A program made the translations under genes and the position numbers. A stretch of DNA of 64,000 nt from Clostridium sp. MCC353. GTDB lineage: Bacteria; Bacillota; Clostridia; Lachnospirales; Lachnospiraceae. The notes beneath the pieces are model-generated. The model did not search any database. It was not told the origin of the DNA and saw nothing but the letters and a program-made list of their open reading frames with translations. How positions within the stretch are numbered: the stretch's first letter is position 1; every line of letters begins with the position of its first letter. Positions 7,564 through 14,795 of the stretch are shown here, in pieces. The stretch lies in assembly GCF_018785315.1 (NCBI RefSeq), contig NZ_WQPN01000006.1:1-64000 (forward strand). Direction: 5' to 3'.

Positions 7564-8622
7564 TCACTGCCAGATCTGGGGAGCGGACTCCACGGTCATC
7601 CCCGGATTTTCCAAAGCCTGATTCATAAGGATCAGCGTATAGGCATCCTGAAGCGCGTCGGCTAATGGATAGACCTGTATGCCGTCTTCAATAAATGCTT
7701 TCATGCCCAGCATGAAAGCGGCAATGGCAGTCTCATCCTGGGGCATGACTGGGCTTATGAAAGGATTTTCATAGAGCGTTTCATTTTCTAAGGCAACAGA
7801 ACAGATTCCGGAACTGTCCGCAGCCCGTTTTACCGCAAGCTGCTGCGTTACCGGCCTGAAAGTTTCATCCGTATAGCGAAGTGTCAGGTCATCCAGTTCC
7901 CCTTTCACCCCCTGGACATTCAAATGGCGGCTTCTGATATAGGAGTGGTACTGCACTCCTGAAAAATCATAGAAAGCCGCTTTCCCATTTTCAAATTCAA
8001 ATGTTATCCTGATCCGGTCCCTGTCCTTTATGCTGCCGTCCGTCACATCACCGGCTCTTGAGCTGGTTTCCATTACCGGAAATGTGAAGCGTTTTCCGCA
8101 GAGTTTCATAGGAACACTTACGTCTGTATTTAAAAACTTCCTGATCAGGCTGGCCCCATGGTAATCATGGGCCAGGGAGATATTCACCGCATAGGGGTCT
8201 CCAAGGTATCCCCGTTTTACCGCCTCTAAAGCGGCCGCTATCATTGGGTATTTAAAATATTGTTCTGCCACCTGTATTTTGGCGCCGTTCTGAGCCATTT
8301 CCCATATCTGGTTAAGCTCGTCGAGGGTGAGGGCGGCGGGTGTTTCGCACAGCACCGGATACCCCTTCTGCGCCCATTTTAAAGTGACCTGGCAGATGGA
8401 CGGCTTGCTGACCGCCACCACAACAAAATCAGGTTTCAGGGCTTCGCATTCTTCCTCGGATGTGGTGGCGTAAAGACCGTATTCCCGGTTCAGTTTCTGA
8501 ACCTTTTCTTCCGTCCGGCATAAAACTGCCTGCAAATGAAAGAGTTCCGGGTAATTGGACGCAATTCTGGCGTAAAAAAGGGAGCGCCAGCCGGAACCTA
8601 TGATGATGAAGTTAAGTTTCAT
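7564..8622 (-). CDS. Gfo/Idh/MocA-family oxidoreductase
   Basis: A 352-residue NAD(P)-dependent oxidoreductase. The N-terminus MKLNFIIIGSGWRSLFYARI is a Rossmann dinucleotide-binding motif, and PVLCETPAALTLDEL corresponds to the family's EKP-type motif (here ETP, so the usual lysine is replaced). A C-terminal beta-sheet substrate domain follows. Relatives oxidise or epimerise sugars, inositols or sugar acids. The ATG has AGAGGAAA upstream. It lies between the phosphatase gene, from which a 16-bp tandem repeat separates it, and repeat copy B. The loss of the motif lysine makes the catalytic mechanism uncertain. Confidence 0.85.
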   Translation of the reverse strand: MKLNFIIIGSGWRSLFYARIASNYPELFHLQAVLCRTEEKVQKLNREYGLYATTSEEECEALKPDFVVVAVSKPSICQVTLKWAQKGYPVLCETPAALTLDELNQIWEMAQNGAKIQVAEQYFKYPMIAAALEAVKRGYLGDPYAVNISLAHDYHGASLIRKFLNTDVSVPMKLCGKRFTFPVMETSSRAGDVTDGSIKDRDRIRITFEFENGKAAFYDFSGVQYHSYIRSRHLNVQGVKGELDDLTLRYTDETFRPVTQQLAVKRAADSSGICSVALENETLYENPFISPVMPQDETAIAAFMLGMKAFIEDGIQVYPLADALQDAYTLILMNQALENPGMTVESAPQIWQ

Positions 8623-8655
8623 GTTTAATTTCCTCTTTTGCTGAAATTTTATTTG

Positions 8656-8735
8656 GTTGTTTTCCGCTTTTGTTGTTTTCTGCTTTTGTTGTTTTCCGTT
8701 TTTGTTGTTTTCCGTTTTTATTGTTTTCCGTTTTT
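8656..8735. repeat. 16-bp tandem repeat downstream of the phosphatase
   Basis: Five units of GTTGTTTTCCGTTTTT type (starts 8656, 8672, 8688, 8704, 8720) fill the gap between the oxidoreductase start and the phosphatase stop. The minus-strand RNA is A/G-rich. The unit differs in sequence and length from the 15-bp repeat at 5414, but both sit directly at the 3' end of a minus-strand gene. Confidence 0.85.
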
Positions 8736-8738
8736 ACC

Positions 8739-9221
8739 CTATTTCTCTTTTTCCTGAAGCATCTTCAGGAATGCCCGGCATCCTTCGCAGATATCTTCAT
8801 AAGTCACATCGAAATTACCGGTATACCAGGGGTCCGCAATGTCTCTTGGCCGGTCGGAAAAATCCAGCAGTCGGTACACTTTATGATCCGGATCGCCTCC
8901 TAAGATTCGGAGCATGTTGGTGATATTTCTCTGCTCCATACCGATCAGGTAGTCGTAGTCTTCATAATCCTTCTTCTTTAACTGAACCGCCCGGTGGCCG
9001 CCTACAGGGATGCCTTCTCTGCGCAGTTTATCTCTGGTTCCGTAGTGGACGGGGTTGCCGATTTCTTCGGTACTGGTGGCGGCGGAATCGATGTGGAAGA
9101 GGTGGGCGGTTTTGTGGGTGTTTACCATGTCTTTTAGAACGTATTCAGCCATGGGGGAGCGGCAGATGTTGCCGTGGCAGACAAAAAGGATGTTAATGTT
9201 ATTCTGAAATTGTTTGGTCAT
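8739..9221 (-). CDS. Low-molecular-weight protein tyrosine phosphatase
   Basis: A 160-residue cytoplasmic phosphatase. The active-site P-loop CHGNICRS (C-x5-R-S) follows MTKQFQNNINILFV, and the C-terminal DPWYTGNFD supplies the family's general-acid aspartate (DP motif). Such enzymes dephosphorylate tyrosine kinases or their targets in polysaccharide export, or arginine-phosphate in proteins. Neither a cognate kinase nor capsule genes are nearby. The start at 9221 has GGAG about ten bases upstream and is preferred to the longer frame (9296). Truncated copies of its first roughly 25 codons recur at 9650 and 10170 inside the adjoining toxin array, so the duplicated unit started within this gene. 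Confidence 0.92.
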   Translation of the reverse strand: MTKQFQNNINILFVCHGNICRSPMAEYVLKDMVNTHKTAHLFHIDSAATSTEEIGNPVHYGTRDKLRREGIPVGGHRAVQLKKKDYEDYDYLIGMEQRNITNMLRILGGDPDHKVYRLLDFSDRPRDIADPWYTGNFDVTYEDICEGCRAFLKMLQEKEK

Positions 9222-9304
9222 ACGCGAAATCTCCGTTACTTTTTGATAGCTAAAGTCTACTATAAATTTGTCCAATAAACAAGAGCTGGTTTCCATTTGT
9301 ATCC

Positions 9305-9333
9305 TTTACAGGCAGTTAATCCTTTAGTAAAAT
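9305..9333 (+). promoter_or_regulatory. Promoter of toxin copy 1
   Basis: TTTACA (9305-9310), 17 bases, TAAAAT (9328-9333). The equivalent elements recur in copies 2 and 3. Confidence 0.65.
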
Positions 9334-9391
9334 GTGAATAGGCGGTTCCTACTGCTGGGTGACTTCCATCTCCGAAAGGGGGTGGTATGAC

Positions 9392-9469
9392 ATGAGTACA
9401 TATGAGACACTTTCTTTGATGATTGCGTTTGGGGTACTTGTTGTTATGATTATAGGTACAAAAAAATAG
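9392..9469 (+). CDS. Holin-like type I toxin peptide, copy 1
   Basis: A 25-residue hydrophobic peptide beginning MSTYETLSLMIAFG, with one membrane-spanning segment and a basic end (GTKK). It matches the small 'putative holin-like toxin' (Hol_Tox) peptides of Firmicutes, related to TxpA/BsrG-type toxins that insert into the inner membrane. The start sits four bases after a G-rich ribosome site that is itself inside a stem (CCATCTCC-GAAA-GGGGGTGG, 9368-9387), so translation is probably limited by structure. The 3' end overlaps a bidirectional terminator and a convergent antisense RNA, the layout of a type I toxin-antitoxin system. Confidence 0.82.
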   Translation: MSTYETLSLMIAFGVLVVMIIGTKK

Positions 9470-9503
9470 TCGCCCAACCTACCAAGTTTAACGACTATTT
9501 TTA
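9459..9503. terminator. Bidirectional terminator between toxin 1 and its antisense RNA
   Basis: The stem AAAATAGTCG/CGACTATTTT has A/T runs on both sides, so it works as a terminator in either direction. In copies 2 and 3 the stem reads AGTCAC/GTGACT: both sides changed together, preserving pairing. Confidence 0.8.
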
Positions 9504-9553
9504 TAACGGTTATTCTTTGGAAGCCACTCGCTGGAGTGAACTGCCTTTTTTGT
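9459..9553 (-). ncRNA. Predicted antisense antitoxin RNA, copy 1
   Basis: Predicted from a near-consensus minus-strand promoter (9560-9589) and the terminator at 9459-9503, giving an RNA of roughly 95 nucleotides. Its 5' part folds into CACTC/GAGTG, and its 3' part is complementary to the end of the toxin mRNA. No ORF is seen. The ends are inferred, not observed. Confidence 0.7.
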
Positions 9554-9559
9554 ACCTTT

Positions 9560-9589
9560 ATTATAAACCAATTTTGGTTTATCTGTCAA
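9560..9589 (-). promoter_or_regulatory. Antitoxin RNA promoter, copy 1
   Basis: Minus strand TTGACA (9584-9589), an 18-base spacer and TATAAT (9560-9565), both hexamers perfect. The spacer contains AAACCAAAATTGGTTT, an inverted repeat. Confidence 0.82.
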
Positions 9590-9649
9590 TCATGATTTTT
9601 CAGTGCCCCACTTGCACTTTTTCTTTTCATATACATTCAATCCTATTGG

Positions 9650-9718
9650 AATGCCCCGGAGCATATTGCCGTGGCAGACGAAAAGGATCTTGATGCTATT
9701 CTGAAATTGCTTATTCAT
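9650..9718 (-). pseudogene. Truncated copy of the phosphatase 5' end (unit 2)
   Basis: Reads MNKQFQNSIKILFVCHGN from an ATG at 9716-9718, matching the start of the phosphatase at 9221, then diverges after the P-loop Asn and runs into the repeat junction. The catalytic arginine and all later sequence are missing, so it cannot be functional. Confidence 0.85.
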
Positions 9719-9826
9719 GCTCTATTTCTCCATATCTTTTTGATAGCTAAAGTCTGCTATAAATTCAGGCTTTGAACAAGTCTTCCAACAAGTATTTCAG
9801 GCAAGTATTTCTTTTCCATCCTTCTA

Positions 9827-9855
9827 TTTACAGCCTGTTTACTGTCTTGTATAAT
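9827..9855 (+). promoter_or_regulatory. Promoter of toxin copy 2
   Basis: TTTACA (9827-9832), 17 bases, TATAAT (9850-9855): the strongest toxin promoter of the array. Confidence 0.72.
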
Positions 9856-9913
9856 GAAAGCAGGCAGTTCCTACTGCCGGGTGACTTCCATCTCCGAAAG
9901 GGGGTGGTTTAAC

Positions 9914-9991
9914 ATGAGTACATATGAAACACTTTCTTTGATGATTGCGTTTGGGGTACTTGTTGTTATGATTATAGGTACAAAAAAATAG
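9914..9991 (+). CDS. Holin-like type I toxin peptide, copy 2
   Basis: Twenty-five residues, identical in predicted sequence to copy 1 (MSTYETLSLMIAFG through GTKK). Leader, sequestered ribosome site, terminator and antisense promoter are all retained, so this is an intact second module. The DNA differs from copy 1 at scattered silent or non-coding positions, so the duplication is not brand new. Confidence 0.82.
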   Translation: MSTYETLSLMIAFGVLVVMIIGTKK

Positions 9992-10075
9992 TCACCCGCC
10001 GTCCAAAGCTATGTGACTATTTTTAGAAACTTAACTTTTTGGAAGCCACTCGCTGGAGTGAACTGCCTTTTTTGT
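9983..10075 (-). ncRNA. Predicted antisense antitoxin RNA, copy 2
   Basis: Bounded by the promoter at 10082-10111 and the hairpin AATAGTCAC/GTGACTATT (9983-10024), which is also the toxin terminator. About 90 nucleotides, overlapping the last codons and the 3' UTR of toxin 2. The ends are inferred. Confidence 0.7.
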
Positions 10076-10081
10076 ACCTTT

Positions 10082-10111
10082 ATTATAAGCCATTTTCGGC
10101 TCGTCTGTCAA
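10082..10111 (-). promoter_or_regulatory. Antitoxin RNA promoter, copy 2
   Basis: Minus strand TTGACA (10106-10111), 18 bases, TATAAT (10082-10087). Both hexamers are conserved with copy 1 although the spacer has changed at several positions. Confidence 0.82.
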
Positions 10112-10169
10112 TTATGATTTTTCAGTGTTTTTCCCACATTTTTCCTTTCATACACATGCAATCCTATTG

Positions 10170-10239
10170 GAATGCCCCGGAGTATATTACAGTGGCAGAA
10201 GAAAAGGATTTTAATGTTATTCTGAAATTGTTTGGTCAT
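10170..10239 (-). pseudogene. Truncated copy of the phosphatase 5' end (unit 3)
   Basis: Reads MTKQFQNNIKILFFCHCN from the ATG at 10237-10239. It ends at the same junction as unit 2. P-loop residues have begun to decay (V to F, G to C), consistent with no selection on the protein. Confidence 0.85.
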
Positions 10240-10321
10240 ATACTCTATCTCCGTTATGTTTTAATAGCTAAAGTCTACTATAAGTTCATATTTTGAACAA
10301 GTGTTTCTTTTTATTCCTCCA

Positions 10322-10350
10322 TTTACAACCGTTTTCCTATCTTGTTTAAT
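10322..10350 (+). promoter_or_regulatory. Promoter of toxin copy 3
   Basis: TTTACA (10322-10327), 17 bases, TTTAAT (10345-10350). Confidence 0.6.
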
Positions 10351-10408
10351 TGAAGCAGGCAGTTCTTACTGCTGGGTGACTTCCAACTCCGAAAGGGGGT
10401 GGTTTAAC

Positions 10409-10522
10409 ATGAGTACATATGAAATACTTTCTTTAATGATTGCGTTTGGGGTACTTGTTGTTATGATTATAAGTACAAAAAATAGTCACCCGCCGTCCAA
10501 AGCAATGGTGACTATTTTTTGA
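10409..10522 (+). CDS. Holin-like toxin copy 3, C-terminally extended by a frameshift, no antisense promoter
   Basis: Starts MSTYEILSLMIAFG like the other copies, but the A-run before the original stop is one base shorter, so reading continues through the terminator stem and ends after 37 residues (...NSHPPSKAMVTIF). The sequence that holds the antisense promoter in copies 1 and 2 is replaced here, so no dedicated antitoxin is predicted. It may be inactive because of the new tail, or controlled in trans by the other two RNAs. The leader stem has one mismatch compared with the other copies. Confidence 0.7.
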   Translation: MSTYEILSLMIAFGVLVVMIISTKNSHPPSKAMVTIF

Positions 10523-10649
10523 GTTAAAATTCTTTGGAAGCCGCTCACTGGAGTGAGCTGTAACTCCTTTTCATCTCCATTCAATCCAATCAGAGTGCTT
10601 CGCAGTGTACCGCCGGGTGGCTCCCATCTCCATAAAGGGATGGGCTATA

Positions 10650-10898
10650 ATGTCTGCATTTAATGAACTTATAGTCATTATAAACGTGGCAATGTTGATT
10701 GCCGCAATTCTGGTATCTATAGATAAACACAAACTTGCTGATGTCTGGCAGGCCATCACTGCCATAATTACTATCTTTCCTCACCATAAATCAATTTTGA
10801 CAGCCAATGCTATCTGTTCAAATAACTCTTTTAAGTCCTTTTTTTCCTCATCCGAACCAGTTATGTATGCCAGTTTTTTTCCATCTGCATACACATAA
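10650..10898 (+). CDS. Diverged fourth toxin-like ORF
   Basis: Begins MSAFNELIVIINVAMLIAAI, a hydrophobic segment followed by a basic stretch. It is preceded by a leader that aligns with the toxin leaders, with the ribosome-site stem CCATCTC/GGGATGG preserved by a compensatory change. This supports descent from the toxin array. The reading frame continues 118 bases into the 3' end of the convergent Sel1-repeat gene, so the real C-terminus is doubtful. No promoter or antisense RNA is recognised. It may be a relic. Confidence 0.4.
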   Translation: MSAFNELIVIINVAMLIAAILVSIDKHKLADVWQAITAIITIFPHHKSILTANAICSNNSFKSFFSSSEPVMYASFFPSAYT

Positions 10899-13294
10899 CC
10901 ATCACGTACATCGATACTATCAGCTTTAGAAAGTTCCTCAAATGAAACATAACTCGTATATGATTCAAATAATCCCCTACAGTAAATTCCATTTTCAGTT
11001 ATAGCGAAACCATTTTTTCCAGTATTAAAAATTGTATCATCATGTGCTAAATAGACGTCCTCATAAAGAATTCCCAGCGTATCTTTTAATTTATATGTGG
11101 GATCAAATCTGGCTTCATTATGCATCAATTTAAACAGTTCACAGGATGACTTGATTGTTTCATATGTAAAACTGTTTATGATTTTTGAAGAGTTTTTCCG
11201 TGACTTAGAACCTTCTCCATAGAATTCATTCAGCCATATATCTGCCGTTTCCCATCCCTGTTCCGAAGATTTTCTCAGCCATTCTTTTGCCAGTTCATCA
11301 TTCTGTTCAACAACAATTCCTTCATGATAATACTTTCCAACATTTGCCTGCGCTTTCATATTGCCTTGTTCCGCTGATTTCATAAACCACTTAAATGCTT
11401 CTTCCTTATCTTGCGAAACACCTTGTCCATTATCATATCTGCAGCCCAAGCGGTTTTGCGCATCATCATAACCATTTTCCGCAGCCATTCTAAACCATTT
11501 TACCGCTTCGATATAATCATTATCTTCCATTGCAATAATACCTAATTGGGTTGTTGCATAATTATATCCGCCATCAGAAGCTTTTTTATAATATTCCTTT
11601 GCCAGCTCATAATTTTGATCTGTTCCTCGTCCACAATAATAACAGTTTCCCAGATTTGACTGCCCCCGAGTATATCCAAGATCCGCTGATCTTTTAAGCC
11701 AGAGAAATTCCTGAGCCTCATCAATTGGAACTCCGTACCCCTTATTATACATGATCCCAATCATGTTTGCCGCTTCCGCGTTTCCTAAGCTGTACGCTTT
11801 TTTAAATAATTCCAATGCTTTATCGTTATTCTCATCCGTACCGTTACCGTAGTAATAGCAGTACGCCAGGTTCAGATATGATTTAGCGTACCCAATTTCA
11901 GCGCCTTTCTTATACCATCTCATTGCTTCGTTATAGTCCTGATTAACATATGTTCCATTATAATATAGGTCCCCAATTTTATCTATGGAACGCCAAAATC
12001 CAGCTTCAGCAGATTTCTTCAGCCATTTGAATCCTTCTTCCTCATTCTGCGCAGCACCATATCCGCTAAAATATAAATCAGAAAGCTCATTTTGGGCATA
12101 AACGTCACCGCTTTCTGCCAGCCGCAATGTTGGTGCAAACATAGTGTCAAATATATTTTTTCTTTCCTCCGAATCGCGTGGTAAACAGTAAGCCACATTT
12201 AGAGATGCCAGTGTATCACCCGATTCATATCCCCTTTTACGCCATTTTGTTCCTTCCTCGTTATCTTTGACAACATGGCCATATGGCTGGACATAAAACT
12301 CTCCTAAAAAATACATTGCACGTGCATTTCCTTTTTCAGCCAGTGTTTGAAACCGTTTAAATGCCTCATCCAGCTTACAATTAAAATATAATTGTTCTGC
12401 TTCATCCAATTCTGAATCCGCCTGTATCCCCGCAATTGGAATCAAACCATTCTTGACATCGATTTTACTATTTATAAAATCATCGTAAATTTCATTAATT
12501 GATAAAGTAATGGTATCATCAAGACCTTCATTTTTTATAACTTCTTCAATTAGCACTTTTTTGTTCTTCATTTTGCGAGCCATATCAGGTAAAAAATGGT
12601 ATGACTCCATCATCCCGAGAATGATATCAGCCATGAAATTTCCACGTATTGTACCTAACTCCAGGTAAATTTTTCCGGCTTCTTCCATCGGGATTTCTGT
12701 AATGCTTAACAAATAATCGGCCAGCAATATTTCATCGTCATTTATGATGTTCTGCTCTAAAAGGCTTCTCTTAATAATATCAAGTTTTCGTCCATCCTCT
12801 ATAATTCTGTGATCGAACTGTGATAAAACATTACAGATAGAAACAATAGCCGCTTTGCCGGAATAAACACCCTGGTTAATCTCGGTTACAAGCATATGGA
12901 AATTGTCTACACTGTCAATTTTTTCATTTAATTTGCCTACAAATGCGCCTAACATCTGTTTAAGCTGCAAATGATCCGCATATAATTCATTTAACTGTGT
13001 TCCTAAACTCATCATGACTTCATGATCAATACAATTTCTATTATATAATTCTGCAATGGCCTCCGACATATATGCATTTAATTTATCATGATTTTGTTGT
13101 ATTTCTATTTTGGTCATTTTATTTTTACCAGAAACTGTCCTTACCATTCTTTGAAACCAGTTTTGTGATTCCATGGCAGAAGCTTTATGATCCGTATCAT
13201 TCATAAGCGCAGTCATACCTGATAAAATCATATTAATCCGCCCGGATGATTGCTGCGCCAGATAATTAATGTCTTCCATTGTAACTACATTCAT
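10781..13294 (-). CDS. Large Sel1-like repeat protein of unknown function
   Basis: An 837-residue protein without signal peptide or membrane segment. Residues 1-290 are helical and unrecognised. About ten Sel1/TPR-like repeats run from about residue 295 to 690, with the A-x-x-x-G/LG-x-x-Y-x-x-G-x-G pattern (examples: LAYCYYYGNGTDENND, LGCRYDNGQGVSQDKEEA). The last 125 residues form a separate domain rich in beta-strand (GFAITENGIYCRGLF, YVYADGKKLAYITG), possibly PH-like. Sel1 arrays act as protein-binding scaffolds and occur in several signalling and defence systems. It follows the 13307 gene with a 12-base gap and GGGAGAAAG upstream, so the two are almost certainly one operon. The AT-rich codon use differs from the flanking metabolic genes. 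Confidence 0.85.
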   Translation of the reverse strand: MNVVTMEDINYLAQQSSGRINMILSGMTALMNDTDHKASAMESQNWFQRMVRTVSGKNKMTKIEIQQNHDKLNAYMSEAIAELYNRNCIDHEVMMSLGTQLNELYADHLQLKQMLGAFVGKLNEKIDSVDNFHMLVTEINQGVYSGKAAIVSICNVLSQFDHRIIEDGRKLDIIKRSLLEQNIINDDEILLADYLLSITEIPMEEAGKIYLELGTIRGNFMADIILGMMESYHFLPDMARKMKNKKVLIEEVIKNEGLDDTITLSINEIYDDFINSKIDVKNGLIPIAGIQADSELDEAEQLYFNCKLDEAFKRFQTLAEKGNARAMYFLGEFYVQPYGHVVKDNEEGTKWRKRGYESGDTLASLNVAYCLPRDSEERKNIFDTMFAPTLRLAESGDVYAQNELSDLYFSGYGAAQNEEEGFKWLKKSAEAGFWRSIDKIGDLYYNGTYVNQDYNEAMRWYKKGAEIGYAKSYLNLAYCYYYGNGTDENNDKALELFKKAYSLGNAEAANMIGIMYNKGYGVPIDEAQEFLWLKRSADLGYTRGQSNLGNCYYCGRGTDQNYELAKEYYKKASDGGYNYATTQLGIIAMEDNDYIEAVKWFRMAAENGYDDAQNRLGCRYDNGQGVSQDKEEAFKWFMKSAEQGNMKAQANVGKYYHEGIVVEQNDELAKEWLRKSSEQGWETADIWLNEFYGEGSKSRKNSSKIINSFTYETIKSSCELFKLMHNEARFDPTYKLKDTLGILYEDVYLAHDDTIFNTGKNGFAITENGIYCRGLFESYTSYVSFEELSKADSIDVRDGYVYADGKKLAYITGSDEEKKDLKELFEQIALAVKIDLW

Positions 13295-13306
13295 TTTTCT
13301 TTCTCC

Positions 13307-14455
13307 CTATATTGAATCATATAAATGTTTTAAATCGTCATTCATCATCATGCTTTGTTTCTTCAATTCCTGATGAACCATATTTTGTCTGCTGATTCCC
13401 AAAACAAAATCGTAATACTCTTCTGACGCCCTCTGCATACTATCGGTAAGATCATCATAAACATTCTCAAGGCTTTGATAATATTTTACATTTGAAAGTA
13501 TCTGTTTATATTGCCCGCGTCCAAAACATGGGGCAATTACTTTGTTAACCACTCCTCCAACTATGAAAGCTACAGGTATGGTAATCAGAGATGAGGCACC
13601 GGCTGCTGTAATAGCCGCCGATACCGGAACCATCAACCCGGCTGTTGTCCCAGCCGTCAATCCGGCATCTCCACCTGCTTTTAAAATTTCTTTCAGATAC
13701 TCATCATCTGAAAGCTGACCAGATTTCCATGATTTATAAGAAACAATGGCTTCCGTTCCTAAACCAATCACACAGCCGACAACGCCGGCTTTTGCCATTG
13801 TAACCGATACATTTTTAATATTATATGTTGTATATGCCTTTCCACTTTTTATCTGTTCCAACCTGTCATTTGTATTCTTTTTAATGGTCTGACTATCCTG
13901 GAATTGTTGAACGTTTTCGTATCCATTTCCTTTTACCACATCCACTTTCTCCGCATTTGTCACAACCGTCATGTCTTTTGGTGTATTTTTTAAATCAGGA
14001 TTACTTTTGCTTGTGTATGCCTTCATCTGATATTCCGTGCTTTTTCCGGTAAATATGTTCTTTTCAGTAACATCACTGGCTGCTCGGTTTGCAACATCGC
14101 CTGCATTATATGTTTTGAATATATTCTTGATATCTCCTCTCTGAGCAGTCATCCAATCCCACTCATACCCTTTTCCCTGGAGCTGCTTAATTAACCACTC
14201 CTCTTTTCCGGCTCCTTGAGCAATATATTGATTCATTGTTTCCGCACTATTGAATATCCCAGATCCACTATAATTTCGATTCATCCACTTCCAAAATTCA
14301 ACATTATTTGTCAGCGCATTACTGGTTTGAGCGGCTATGGCGGCCTCCCCCAACTGTAAGGCTTTTTTTCCGGCGGCAAGCTCACTTGTCTCCTTAACCA
14401 TATTCATAATATCATTCTGGGAAACATTCAAATCCCCGTTCTTACTTTCTTCCAT
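13307..14455 (-). CDS. Glycine-rich predicted membrane protein of unknown family
   Basis: A 382-residue protein, family not recognised. The N-terminal half is soluble and polar, with conserved-looking stretches (GYEWDWMTAQRGD, TPKDMTVVTNAEKVD). From about residue 225 come hydrophobic glycine/alanine-rich segments (AKAGVVGCVIGLGTEAI, then AGTTAGLMVPVSAAITAAGA, then ITIPVAFIVGGVVNKVI) that could form two or three membrane helices. The final 70 residues are charged and helical. No signal peptide. Translation starts after a strong AGGAGG site. The operon partner is the Sel1-repeat protein downstream. A pore-forming or membrane-anchored effector paired with a scaffold/sensor is a hypothesis from architecture only. 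Confidence 0.8.
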   Translation of the reverse strand: MEESKNGDLNVSQNDIMNMVKETSELAAGKKALQLGEAAIAAQTSNALTNNVEFWKWMNRNYSGSGIFNSAETMNQYIAQGAGKEEWLIKQLQGKGYEWDWMTAQRGDIKNIFKTYNAGDVANRAASDVTEKNIFTGKSTEYQMKAYTSKSNPDLKNTPKDMTVVTNAEKVDVVKGNGYENVQQFQDSQTIKKNTNDRLEQIKSGKAYTTYNIKNVSVTMAKAGVVGCVIGLGTEAIVSYKSWKSGQLSDDEYLKEILKAGGDAGLTAGTTAGLMVPVSAAITAAGASSLITIPVAFIVGGVVNKVIAPCFGRGQYKQILSNVKYYQSLENVYDDLTDSMQRASEEYYDFVLGISRQNMVHQELKKQSMMMNDDLKHLYDSI

Positions 14456-14516
14456 ACCAATTCTCCTCCTATTAATTTAACACTTTTTATCTAATCAACA
14501 GATTGTCCCACTGCCT

Positions 14517-14795
14517 TTACACCTTCATTAGAATTGGCAGAATCTCTTCCGCCAGTTGCGCGCCGTATATATGGTGTTCTTCATAGTACTTATAATCGGT
14601 AATTGAAGCAATGTCATGAAGCCATGCCGCTATTGTCACAATCTCTATGTCTCCACCATATTTTTCGGCAAGAAAGACGCTGTTCTTTACAACCGCCTCA
14701 ATATGATAATAAATCCCCTCGCCGAAAAAATTGTCCGGACTTTCACATCTCGTTTTTACTTCTGATTGCAATGCCTGAATGATATCTTCCCTCAT
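14517..14795 (-). CDS. Truncated HD-domain phosphohydrolase
   Basis: Ninety-two residues beginning MREDIIQALQSEVK, with HIEAVVKNSVFLAEKYGG, the HD doublet in AAWLHDIASI and a third histidine pair in EEHHIYGAQLAEEILP. Those are the first three metal-ligand elements of HD phosphohydrolases, but the usual second half with the final aspartate is missing: the frame stops after ILMKV, about 60 bases before the next gene. The start at 14795 is chosen for AAGGAGA upstream. It is probably a remnant, or a minimal domain working with its neighbours. It is the first visible gene of the 14795-10781 transcript. Confidence 0.65.
   Translation of the reverse strand: MREDIIQALQSEVKTRCESPDNFFGEGIYYHIEAVVKNSVFLAEKYGGDIEIVTIAAWLHDIASITDYKYYEEHHIYGAQLAEEILPILMKV

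Larger units (their letters stand above)
9150..10690. repeat. Tandem array of duplicated phosphatase-5'-end plus toxin-antitoxin units
   Basis: Toxin start codons lie at 9392, 9914 and 10409 (periods about 522 and 495 bases), with a diverged fourth at 10650. Each unit carries, in order: the 5' end of the phosphatase gene (minus strand), a shared TAGCTAAAGTCTACTATAA segment, a toxin promoter, a structured leader, the toxin ORF and a hairpin terminator. Units 1 and 2 also have a minus-strand promoter. The junction GGAATGCCCCGGAG is the same in units 2 and 3. Confidence 0.9.

Noticed and set aside
8657-8923. A phenylalanine-rich plus-strand ORF
   Set aside because: It is produced by the 16-bp tandem repeat and runs antisense to the phosphatase gene.
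10301-10408. N-terminal extension of toxin copy 3 (frame open from 10301)
   Set aside because: The ATG at 10409 has the conserved leader and ribosome site shared with the other copies; the extension covers the promoter.
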